Assembly (NCBI GenBank): GCA_903813345.2
Contig: CAIIXF020000012.1
Span: forward strand, 20,097,520 to 20,157,519
Source: Owenia fusiformis
Lineage: Eukaryota; Annelida; Polychaeta; Sabellida; Oweniidae
Direction of reading: 5' to 3'
DNA: 60,000 nt
Positions 33,279 to 43,313 of the stretch are shown piece by piece; positions within the stretch are counted from its first letter, which is position 1, and each line of letters starts with the position of its first letter. The translations under genes and the position numbers were made by a program. The notes beneath the pieces are model-generated. The model saw only the letters and a program-made list of their open reading frames with translations. It was not told the origin of the DNA and did not search any database.

Positions 33279-34524
33279 CAGTATTTCGGGTGCACCCCAG
33301 TTGTCCGAAACCCAGTTGTCCGAAACCCAATTGTCCGAAACCCAGTTGTCCGAAACCCAGTTGTCCGAAACCCAATTGTCCGAAACCCATTACTCCGAAA
33401 AATATAGTCATAATTTACTAGAGAAAGGGGGGACGTACTTCAGCTTAGGCCAGTTACATGCCATGTATTTGGCCAAATTAATGGCTTGGACGCCTTCTGA
33501 TGTTCATAGATCTCTCTCACTCACTTTGAATTGCATCCATTGCACGCGTTACCAGACTGGCAGGAACGGGGGGTTTATTTTACATTGTGATTCTAAAAAA
33601 AGGTTATCAAAATACAATACATATTAAGGAACAGTTTATCTTATCTTCTTCAATCTCTTTTACATAGGCAAAATAAAATGAATCATTTTGAAACAGATAA
33701 AATAAGTTTACGCATATAGTACTTTAAGAATAAAACAGTATACATATTACGTTGTCAAAATATTTCGTCGCATTAATTTCTTAGTCTCTGTATTTTATCA
33801 AATCGTAAAAGAACAAAACATTCTTAACTTAATCACTTGGGATCAACTGGAAACGAAGGCAGGCTGTCCTAGTATCAAAATGGATGTTCTCCAATTCGCA
33901 AGAAGTTTCATTTTCGCCATGTACTCACTTCATCCTTTTAATTTAATCTCTATTTCTCGAACAGAGTACGTGAGTGAAGAATAAGTTTTGGTTTCAAAAT
34001 ATGTACATGTCAACTTAACTAAATAAATGCGCACTGGCTCGGGAAAGCTATTTTTCCTTTCATGAACGCCCATCACCCATTGGAAAATGTTGTTCCCTCT
34101 CAAAAAAGGCTCATGGGCCATAAAGAAAATTGGTTTAAAAATTGTAGACCCCTATGTATGTTGTGTAAACGCAATTTTACAATGGGAATAACATAATTTA
34201 ACTTTGTTTGTTTGAACATCTATTTCACCTGTATATGAACTTTCGTAGGCTAAACATAAACAATTAACGTCTTGACTTAGCATATTTAGCCTAATTTTGC
34301 AATGATGTCAACGTTATTCCAATGTTATGTTGTGGTTCGCAGAGGTTGCGACAACGAGATTCGTTTAAAAAAATTGTATTTTTCAAATAAGATCCCCCTA
34401 ATTTTCGGAGAACTGGGTTTCGGAAAACTGGGTTTCGGAGAACTGGGTTTCGGACAACTGGGTTTCGGAAAAATGGGTTTCGGAGAACTGGGTTTCGGAC
34501 AACTGGGTTGACCCCCAGTATTTC
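33279..34524. mobile_element. Foldback transposon with 15-bp arrays as termini and 9-bp target duplication
   Basis: CAGTATTTC is present at 33279-33287 and again at 34516-34524, directly flanking 33288-34515 (1228 bp). Just inside the left edge are seven 15-bp repeats of CAGTTGTCCGAAACC (variants CAATTG, CATTAC), and inside the right edge are seven copies of the inverse, with variants CAGTTCTCC and CATTTTTCC. The first bases are GGGTGCACC and the last are GACCCC. Inverted terminal arrays and a 9-bp duplication are the layout of Drosophila FB elements, and 15-bp terminal repeats recall the sea urchin TU elements. The middle (about 33,410-34,395) has no recognisable gene, so it looks non-autonomous; the apparent frame through the left array (SETQL repeated) is only the minisatellite. 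Confidence 0.85.
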
Positions 34525-34655
34525 AGGCCTAAAGTGCAAAGAGCATACCTATTATCGCCCATTATTGATTAGAATTTTTTTGTTTTTCTGTTTTTTAAAA
34601 ATCTTTTTACTCAAAATGAAGCTATAAATCTCACATATTTCCATCTTGACATATA

Positions 34656-35530
34656 CACTCCCCTCCATAAGTTTGGCAACCTTTTTTCCCCATTGAACTA
34701 CGTGTTAAAGCCTCTTGACCTTTGAATTTTTATTTACTTAACCTGCGATGAAAATACTTATACTATTGATTGAAACGTAATTTGACTTTAATTCCAATAC
34801 CTCAAAATTTTCTCAATTTTTTTCCTCAATTACAATAGGTCGAAAATTGATGATAAACTTGATGAATTTTTGAAAATCGTCATTCCCATGTTAACCAATG
34901 GGAAATGGTAGGTTTGCCGCAAGTCATATGACAGAATATCCATCCATCCGAGTCCTTGCAAAAAATACAAGTTAGGCAGGCAATTGAATTTGCTAACTTT
35001 ATTTAACAAAAAATTGATATGTTTTTTCAGGTTCAACAAAGTTATAGGGCTTTAAAGTCAAAATTGTTTTTCAAAAAACCTCTCCCATTGAAATAACACA
35101 GGAGGCGAAAAATTATTTTCAAAAATGACTTTGAAGCGCTGTAACTTTAATATTCATCAAATAAACTAAACACTTAGTGTTCAAAAAAGTTAGACAATTC
35201 AATTTTCTATATAAAAATATTTTTTGCTGAATCTTTTACTGAAAAGATATCCTGATTTCTGATTTGCCCCGAACCCTCCATTTCCCATTGGATTACATGG
35301 GAATGACGATTTTCAAAAAGTCATCAAATTTATCATCAATTTCCGACCTATTGTAATTGAGGAAAAAAATTGAGAAAATTTAGAGGTATTGGAAATAAAG
35401 TCAAGTTACGTTTCCATCAATATTATAAGTTTTTTCATCGCCGGTTAAGTAAATAAAAATTCAAACGTAAAGAGGCTTTAACACATAGTTCAATGGGGAA
35501 AAAAGGTTGCCAAACTTATGGAGGGGAGTG
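34656..35530. mobile_element. Tc1/mariner-type foldback element (875 bp)
   Basis: TA flanks both ends. CACTCCCCTCCATAAGTTTG begins the left arm, and the inverse CTTATGGAGGGGAGTG ends the right arm. The arms pair for about 260 bp (for example AATGGGAAATGG near 34,900 with CCATTTCCCATT near 35,280) with scattered mismatches. The middle 350 bp is not paired and has no transposase. Confidence 0.85.
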
Positions 35531-35614
35531 TAACTCAATTGTCTTTGGGTAATCAAAAACGATAAATTATTGAAAGACTGCAAAAATTTTACTCAAAGTT
35601 TGGAGGTTTGCATA

Positions 35615-35712
35615 ATTGCCAGAAAGGGTGGGTTCGAATTTTTTTTAGGCAAGATTTGGGGGGGGGGTTCGCACGAGCCCTACGAACCCCCTCTCCCTAC
35701 GGCCCTGAGGGA
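35615..35712. mobile_element. Degenerate poly-G/poly-C foldback remnant
   Basis: GGGTGGGTTCG, a G-run, GGTTCGCACGAGCCC and then a C-rich end CCCTACGGCCCTGAGG resemble the GTAGCCAG foldback family in order and composition. The left terminus is too changed to define. Confidence 0.45.
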
Positions 35713-35794
35713 CATCACTGGTCAAAAGTCAAAAGCTATATTTTACACCCGGGGGTTCATTGTATATAAACCTTGACAGGGGGTACCTCTTTTA

Positions 35795-36085
35795 ACATTT
35801 GGTATGGCCATGGATCATGGAGAATATGTTACCTCTCACTTGTGGTATGGAATTGGTCTAGTTTTTACAAATGTCCTTAATTTGAGGTTGTTTTGGATCA
35901 TTTTCCTAAAAGTTCTGCCTTCTTCCAGGGGTTTTAGACATTTTGCATTCCCTTGGTCTTATACTTTTGGAATATTTGGTATGGCATTAGTCCTATATTT
36001 GGACATTTGGTGTAGCATTGGTCTTATATTTGGATATTTGGTATGGCTTTTGGGTATTATTTTGGTTGGTATGGGAACACATTGA
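35795..36085. repeat. Degenerate ATTTGGTATGG short tandem repeats
   Basis: The phrase ATTTGGTATGGCATTGGTCT recurs with changes about every 27-35 bp. A 93-codon open frame passes through it, but its hydrophobic, repetitive product is explained by the repeat. Confidence 0.6.
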
Positions 36086-36284
36086 AATTTGACAGATTGG
36101 TATAAGAACATAATGATATCTGAGGGCTCAGCCTAAGACCCCTACAGAATTGTGTATTCGGTGAACCCCTGGGTATTTTACAGATGATACATTGACTATA
36201 TAACAACATTACAGATTTTCAACAAGTCCCACGCCCCTTTTCAGAACAATAATCATTTGAAAGGTCATACCTTAATTTTCTGAC

Positions 36285-37640
36285 AATGTTTTTCTAAAAC
36301 TTTCAATGCAAATATGTTCAAACTTTCAATTGCAAATATGTTCAAAATGAATGAATGTATTAATAGCTAATATTTAATGACGTGTCGCAAAAACCTCGCG
36401 CACGCATTGTTACACATTTTGTGGCGTAATCCAGAGGATCCTCGCTTTTAACATGATAGAATGTGACGTTTTTGAGAAAAATGTACACACATGAAAATCC
36501 TTTCGTCCTCCACATTTACCTCTATATCTCAAAACATTTTAGACGAATAACTCTGATATCATATATATATTGTTAATGGGCTAGGAGCATCATAAAACAC
36601 GAATCAATTGGTATTTTAGGTGAAATAAATATACGTGTTACTGTGCTTGAAAATAGGCGAATGGCGTAAATTAGCCCTATTTTAATGAATTTTGAAAACC
36701 TTTCGTCCTCCACTTTTCCACATATAACAGAAAACTCATACTTTTGTGAACAAAATCAACTATTTATTAATAAACTAGAGTTTAGGAGCAAAATAATCAT
36801 GTGTGATTTATTAAAAATTGATCTCGTATTTTTTGTTTAATGTACACCTGAAAAGTTGAAGGTACCAAAAAATGAGCAAAAAAGGTCGCTGTCAACAGAT
36901 TCTATTTTTCAGACTCTATGACGTCACAATATGGGACGCTTACTAAAATTCATCCTTTGAAATAAAACTTCCATCTACCTTTATCAAGACGAAAAATAAG
37001 TATAATAGTCAAATATTGTTTGAGTTATGAGCGTTTAAAGACGAAAAATAATTCAAAATGTAACGTGTCAACATGGGATATTTGCCAGATGTTTTGGTAA
37101 AAAAATCTTTTTTAAAAACGAACGCGCAAAAAATGTGAACGGAGTGTAGTTGATCTAAAATCTTCATCGAAACAGCTTTAAAATGGTATATAACTTTAAT
37201 TACAATATTATCTTATAATCCGGGAAATCAAAGTTACATTCACGCGATACCCTTAAAAAACAAATGCGCCACCTTTTTGCGACACGTCAATATCTTTTAT
37301 ATTCATGAGAGACCAAGACTGGTCACTCAGAGGAAAAGGCCATATGCATTACCGTTGAAAAAGGGCAAAAATAATGATTGATGATGTCATATTTTATGCA
37401 AATATGGTAATTTACATAATTATTGTGTAATAATTAATGTTTTTCTAAAACTTTCAATTGAAAATATGTTCAAAATTAATGTACCTATATATTTAAATTC
37501 CTTTATGGTGATGAATGACTAAGACTGATCACTCAGGCGGAAATGTATAATGTGATACCGTTGTAAAGAGGCAATACTTATGATTGATGATGTCACATTT
37601 TATGCAAATGAGTCACTTTGCATAATTATTGCATCTGATA
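36285..37640. repeat. Tandem repeat of about 240 bp, split by a TIR element
   Basis: GTTTTTCTAAAACTTTCAAT occurs near 36,287 and again near 37,440. GACTAAGACTGATCACTCAG-like text occurs near 37,312 and 37,516, and GATTGATGATGTCA near 37,376 and 37,580. Removing the 912-bp element at 36,378-37,289 restores a period of about 205-240 bp. Confidence 0.65.
36378..37289. mobile_element. 912-bp TIR element, TGACGTGTCGC termini
   Basis: TGACGTGTCGCAAAAA and its inverse TTTTTGCGACACGTCA form a perfect 16-bp TIR. The flanks AATATTTAAT and AATATCTTTT are similar but not identical, so an 8-10 bp target duplication is possible but unproven. The flanking sequence is a tandem repeat that continues on the other side. 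No transposase is visible. Confidence 0.7.
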
Positions 37641-37911
37641 ATATAGGATACTATAATAGCTTCATTTTGGTACCACTTACAGCTTTCAATTCTCAAAACT
37701 GTGGAAGTTATTGTAGTTTGAGATAATTGACATCAACTCTTTCAAAAATTCAAGATGGCCGACAAGATGGCCGCCTATGGATACCATGGGACAATATTTC
37801 ATTTTGGGAACATGCAAAAATCTTTAGTATGGACCTTTAGGATTACAAAAAAGTACATTAAAAAAATACATCTTTCGGGTGCATGGGGACCATACCTTCC
37901 TACTAGACTAT

Positions 37912-38165
37912 AAGGAGGATTGGAAGCCATTATTCAAACTCGATACTCCGTTGCCTGCAGTGGAACCATCCCGGGGGAACAAATAAGTAAAATATTTCAA
38001 TAAAGTTCTCTTTGGACCAGGTATTTCGTTGAAAGATAGTCAATTTAAATATTTTGGAAGTATTCAAGCTTCCTCGGCAGTTCTAGTCTTCAAATTATGA
38101 GTAATATTGATATAAAATTGGTCAGCGCCGGGAACGAGTTTGAATAACGGCTTCCAATCCTCCTT
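37912..38165. mobile_element. 254-bp palindromic MITE
   Basis: AAGGAGGATTGGAAGCC followed by ATTATTCAAACTCG pairs with CGAGTTTGAATAACGG followed by CTTCCAATCCTCCTT: a 31-bp inverted repeat with one mismatch. The interior is unpaired. Confidence 0.8.
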
Positions 38166-38214
38166 GCCCTTTGCAGCTTATTCAATAAATCCATGCAAAG
38201 TATGATACCCTACG

Positions 38215-38745
38215 GGTGTATATATAGAGATTATCCTATATGAGGTTCAGGATATTGGGATTATCCCGAGGCCAATATAATATATTTGCCCGAGGGCCGC
38301 AGGTCCCGAGGGAAAATATATTATATTGACCAAGGGATAATCCTAATATCCTGAACCGACTATAGGATAATATGTTTCTGTTTTCTCAAATATTCCCACA
38401 TTTATTTTCTCGAATTTTTTAAGTGGATGCTCCTTTCCTTTTTTAAACCATCAAACAGATCCCGATTGTCTGTGTTTTCTCCATTGTCGTTTACAGTCAT
38501 TACGCGAACGTTACAAATTATGAACAAATATGCGAGCGGCGATTATGACGTAGCGGGCAGATATACTATATCTGCCCGCTCGGAGCGGGACGTAAATAGA
38601 GGATATCCTATGATTTATGAGTGATATGATTTTTATCCACGAATGGATATGATATCTGCACGAGGGAGCGTAGCGAGAGAGTGCAGATATCAATAACCAT
38701 GAGTGGATTAAAATCATATCACGAGTAAATCATAGGATGTTCTTT
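38215..38745. repeat. Cluster of palindromes with CCCGAGGG-type loops
   Basis: Three adjacent inverted repeats are seen. The first is GGTTCAGGATATTGGGATTA to TAATCCTAATATCCTGAACC (about 38,246-38,358), with CCCGAGGGCCGCAGG in the loop. The second is GCGGGCAGATATACTATATC and its own inverse (about 38,556-38,582). The third is CCTATGATTTATGAGTGATA to the inverse near 38,735. Each has AT-rich arms around a GC-rich centre. Confidence 0.8.
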
Positions 38746-39029
38746 TTATTCCATAGTTAAAGTCATCATCAGAATCGTCGGAAATTAAGTCATTTAATTC
38801 GAATTTTCCAAACGATCCGGCGATATTGACACTTAGCCTCGTTTTGAGTCTGAAGTAGCAAAAATCCATAAACCATCGCATACGACGTCGTATGTCATGG
38901 CTAAAAAACCGTATGCTATGGTTAAGTGAAAATTTGTCAAAAATATCATATTTTACCACTGATTACAAAAATACCGTTTTTATTTTCACATGTTATCCTA
39001 TGAATATCATGCTAACTATGGAATAAAGC
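38746..39029. other. No recognisable gene
   Basis: Spacer between two palindrome clusters; it contains short palindromes such as CGCATACGACGTCGTATG (about 38,877) but nothing supported as a gene. Confidence 0.5.
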
Positions 39030-39540
39030 TATGTATCTCATACTTTAGTGGGTTTGGGGTAGATATCACCCGGGAATATATATCGTATCTGAGGAGCGGG
39101 CAGGATATATTGTGTATGTCCCGCTTCAGGACAAATGCGGGCAGATATAATATATCCATCCCGCTCCCGGGAATTTTTCAAAAGTTTAAAAAAGTTTAAA
39201 TATCAAAAGTTTTAATTTTTTAATTTTCAAATTTAAATTTTTTAAGTTTAAATGTTACAATTTCATTGTATTGAACAAAAAGAATATTACGAAAATGTTC
39301 AATATAAATATTTTGTCATTTGAAAAAGGTGGAAAAGGTTATATCTACCCTAAACCCACTCAAGTATGAGATACACCAGTTATGCACGGTCGGTTTGGAT
39401 ACATGGAATATCCCTTGGGATATACAATACATCTTCCCTCGGTCCCTTCGGTCCCTCGGGAAGATATATTGTATATCCCTCGGGATATTCCCTGTATCCA
39501 AAACCTCCCAGTGCATAACCCCTATATCTGCACGCTGATG
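39030..39540. repeat. Second palindrome cluster
   Basis: TATCTCATACTTTAGTGGGT (near 39,032) pairs with ACCCACTCAAGTATGAGATA (near 39,354). Nested inside and beside are CGGGAATATATATCGTATCT-type arms, GCGGGCAGATATAATATATC, and GGAATATCCCTTGGGATATA pairing with TATATCCCTCGGGATATTCC around a loop with GGTCCCTTCGGTCCC. Motifs are shared with the cluster at 38.2-38.7 kb. Confidence 0.75.
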
Positions 39541-40491
39541 AAAATATAAGTTTTTACAAACCGGCTTTATGTACCTGTAACACATCCAAGTATGGGATAA
39601 AAATGTTTATGCCATGATCACACTGATACTAATTCTATAATATAGCACGTTGATAAATAAAAATGATATTGAGGTTTTTGTTACATCATCCCCCGAGATC
39701 ATCCCGCATATTTCCCGAAGTATCAAAACCAACTGAGCATAACTGTTGTATTCCATACGGTACCTGATGAGGTTTGAAATAATAAGCATTATCCCATGTG
39801 CTAGCTCTCGATCAGCAGGTAATAGATGTGTATTTTTCCATTCTAAAAGTTTAAATAGGATTGGATTTGTTATTATATATCATAACATCAATAAATGGGC
39901 TCCTAGTCACATAAGAGATGTATAAAATAATGCTAATAATTTTTTTAATTAAATGTGACGATAAATCAAAGAATGGTTCTGTAGGTCAGTATACAGTACT
40001 CTCAATTAAATGCTCATAATATTGGACAAATGTAAAGTCTCCGAATTGCACTTGTGGCTCACCAGAAACTTTTAAACTCCTCTTTTTCAACTGTCCATTT
40101 AGAAAACAAAATAGCGAATGATACATACATCCATTAAGTAGAACTTATTGACTTCGATTAATGGATCATCATATAAAACCCAAAAGGACAAAATCAACTT
40201 ATTTCTTTTTTGACACTCCAACTTGACTTCATTTCAATCAGAACTTTTATTTCTAACCTCAACATTTTTCATAGACAATTCAATCTTTGATTTTCATGTA
40301 ACTGAGTCACATAATTTGCAGACATACACCTTAGAGATACCCTTTACAATTATTCGACTTCACTTCTTAAAAGAGAGCTTCGTCTTCAGTAGTTTATAAC
40401 TAGACTCTGCGCACAGGGTACCTCAGAGACCAGACTCAGACCCTTCTTTTACCCACCCCTATTCCATACATGATTAGCAGCAGCAGCGTCA
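39541..40491. other. No recognisable gene
   Basis: AT-rich sequence. A segment near 40,352-40,430 (GACTTCACTTCTTAAAAGAG and later ACTCTGCGCACAGGGTA) recurs in inverse orientation at about 42,145-42,215 (ACCCTGCGCGCAGAGT... CTCTTTTGAGAAGTGAAGTC), so these may be two ends or two copies of a repeat. No coding region is supported. Confidence 0.45.
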
Positions 40492-40795
40492 GGGGCGGGT
40501 CTGGGAACCAACAAGGGGGGCCAAATTTCAGGTCAAAGAAAAAAAAAATTTTGGGCCCCTAAAACGCAAAAGTGGGCCCAAATTTTGAAATTTTGAGGCC
40601 CATTTTCTTCAAAATTTGGCCTGAATTAAAAAAATAAGGCCTTAAAAGGCCCAGTAATGACCAAAAAGGCCGACTTTTTGGGGGCCTTAAGGCCTTTTTT
40701 GGCCCACAATTTTTTTTGGGCCCAATTTTTTTTTCTGGGCCCACCCAAGGGGGGGGGGGGCGGGCCCCCAGCCCCCCCCCCCTAATCCGCCAGTG
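40492..40795. mobile_element. Poly-G/poly-C MITE with 7-bp target duplication
   Basis: AGCGTCA flanks the element at 40485-40491 and 40796-40802. It starts GGGGCGGGTCTGGGAACC and ends CTAATCCGCCAGTG, with a long C-run before the right end. The interior is packed with GGCC/GGGCCC palindromes and A/T runs. It has no coding capacity. Confidence 0.7.
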
Positions 40796-40914
40796 AGCGT
40801 CATCCATTTTCTTCAACAGTATGATTGATTCCTTATTTCACCAGATATATTTTTTATTTGTCCAAATTTTAGATATTCAAATCCCACTTATGTTTTCTAT
40901 TGTAATAAATTTTA

Positions 40915-41005
40915 TATGGGGACATGAAATGCCGGAAGGCGATTTGCTCCAACCCTGTTCATTCATTGTATAACTGTATTTATGAAATAAATCTATTGAT
41001 TGAAG
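40915..41005 (+). mobile_element. Probable LINE 3' tail
   Basis: TGTATAACTGTATTTATGAAATAAATCTATTGATTGA is the type of 3' terminus seen in many LINEs (a short conserved end with AATAAA-like signal and ATTG repeats); here only the last 90 bp are visible. Confidence 0.4.
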
Positions 41006-41149
41006 AAATAGTCAGTACTCATTAATTTAGGTAGTTTGGTGAAACATAAACTGAAAGATGCCACTCGGCATGAATATGTTTAGGACAATAAACAAGGCAT
41101 TAACATGACAAAATGTCACCACCTATTTGCTCACAATATAATTAGTTTA

Positions 41150-41710
41150 ATCTAAAGTCAGATTTGAATTTCTGAAGACTCTGTAGATGATTTTGAAAAA
41201 ATGGTCAATTTGAAGCAAGTCTTTGACCCTGAGAATGTCATTGAAGGTGAAATCTAAAATCTAAAGTCAGATTTGAACTTCTTGAAACTTGTAGATGATT
41301 TTGAAAAAAAAATTGGTCAATTTGAAGCATGTTGAAAAATACCTTTTTGACCTTTCTATGACCTTTTGAAAAAATGGTCAATTTTGAAGCAAGTTAAAAA
41401 GACCGTTTTGACCTTGAGAAGGTCATTGAAGGTGAAATCTAAAATCTAAAGTCAGATTTGAACTTCTTGAAACTTGTGGTCAATTTGAAGCATGTTGAAA
41501 AATACCTTTTTCACCTTTCTATGACCTTGAGAAGGTCACTGAAGGTAAAATATTAAATCTAGAGTCAGATTTAAACTTCTGATAACTTGTAGATGATTTA
41601 AAAAAAATATTTGGTCACTTTGAAGTAAGTTGAAAAAATGAAAAGTCAGATTAAGAACTTCTGAAAACTTGTAGATGATTTGGAAAAAAAGTAAAGTCGG
41701 TCTAACAGTA
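41150..41710 (-). mobile_element. Old Helentron core remnant
   Basis: Repeated strings GTCAGATTTGAACTTCTTGA, AACTTGTAGATGATTTTGAA and GGTCAATTTGAAGCA are the inverse of the core repeat in the element at 9,435-11,312 (for example CTTGCTTCAAATTGACC and CATCTACAA). Three to four decayed copies of varying length are present. Terminal hairpins were not found, so only the core survives. Confidence 0.65.
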
Positions 41711-43313
41711 TATTCCTAGTTATTGGAAGTTCTAAGAATTTGGTACTTCTTGGTGGTGACATAAAAATGTCCTTTTGCATATGTATTCAACACAACTAGT
41801 ATTTGTAATAGAACTAATTACTTGTTGAATCAAGTGATAATATACAAAGCAAATCTCGAAAATTGTATGTGAAACGGATATCAAATGAAAAAACTGTAAA
41901 ATGGTCGCATCGTCATTTCACTGAACAATGAATGTTTCAATTAACTAATGCACATTCAGTACCACTTACCTATAAATGATTCATATAAAAAGTAAAGCGT
42001 TTATTGCTATTTATATTTCCAACGATACGGAAAAACATTATCAAGATATCATGATAATCCATTAATGATACACATTACACGTCCCCGATGCTATGGAGTA
42101 TTCTTTGAGATACTGTTAATATTCAGCCAGTCTGCAGTGTCATGTTACCCTGCGCGCAGAGTCAAGTTATAAATGCCATAAAGACAAAGCTCTCTTTTGA
42201 GAAGTGAAGTCGAAAGAATGCAAAAATGCCATCCTTCATTCAAAGGACTAATCATATTACTCAAATCAGATGGAAAGAAGTGAAATACCCCTGGACCAAT
42301 GATGGCAAATGGCCATGGTATGCTCATGTCCACTTAGTTTGAACATTATCACTTGTACACTTGATAGTTTTGAACATCACATTCTGCTTGCCCTGAGCGT
42401 AAAGGTTACTTAGTAGTTCTAATTAAAAGTAAACGACGCCACATTTTAAACGAATGAGAAGGGTACATTCTGATTTACCATATCCAAGAATCGGAAGATT
42501 CGAAACAACGTGAACATGTTAATTGCGATACACGTGGTAGCTAATACCCAGAGTCCAATTCGAAGCTCTCTTTTAGGAGCGAAGTCGGAAAATGCAATAT
42601 AGCTAAAGGAGTGCCTCTAAAAGATGCTGAACGGCTTATTGATAAATGCTCCATTAAGAGATAAAGCAAGATATGAATGCACATTGTGATACTTTGATTG
42701 CGCATAATAGCTCGGAGTTCTATCAATATAATATTTCGTAAATTCAGGAACATTTTGATAAGATGATAGAAACCCGGTAACCGAAATACACCAATCATGA
42801 AAATGAAATATTCCATTAAAATTCGAAGCTGATTGGTAATAATGTGAAGAGTCATATTTGAAATAGGTATATATAATATACAAATACTTCTGTTTGTCTA
42901 AAACATACTACTTTAACATGTGAATGAGGAACGATCAGTCTATGATCAAGTATTCGATCTCCCATCTAATCTAGTTGATAAGTACAGGCAGTACGTGTTA
43001 TGCAATTTCTAAGTGAGAGGGATCTTGCATCAACACAGACTTGTAACAAATCAGGAGGAAGCAAAGAGAAATCACAAATGTAGAAGGTATACAGATATGT
43101 GCTAAAGAATAGGCCTAACAGTAAGTGAAGTAATTAACGATAGTGTTACAGTCTGTAGTTGTAAAGATTAGTTTACTTAGTATTTATTTCATACTAGTCA
43201 TTTAAAAATCCTGTAAAAAGTTTGAAAATATAAACATCCAAATATTTTTTTCATGGCCTCAGAATTGAGACATTATGGAAGTTCAATGTCTTCAATGATG
43301 TAAACATCATGAT
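41711..43313. other. No recognisable gene; upstream region of the receptor
   Basis: No exon or repeat of clear type. CTCTCTTTTGAGAAGTGAAGTC (about 42,190) is echoed by GCTCTCTTTTAGGAGCGAAGTC (about 42,565). The last part is presumably the 5' flank of the receptor gene, but no promoter motif is convincing. Confidence 0.5.

Noticed and set aside
33301-33627. 108-codon frame starting with repeated SETQL
   Set aside because: Produced by the 15-bp terminal repeats of the foldback element; 15 is a multiple of 3, so any such array stays open.
33290-34515. Short regular repeats that might suggest a CRISPR array
   Set aside because: The repeats are contiguous with no unique spacers, they occur as inverted terminal arrays, and the window is eukaryotic.
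35804-36085. 93-codon hydrophobic frame that could pass for a membrane protein
   Set aside because: It follows a degenerate ATTTGGTATGG tandem repeat and has no splice or start context.
40559-40816. 85-codon minus-strand frame rich in G, P and K
   Set aside because: It lies within the poly-G/poly-C MITE and reflects GGCC/GGGCCC repeats.
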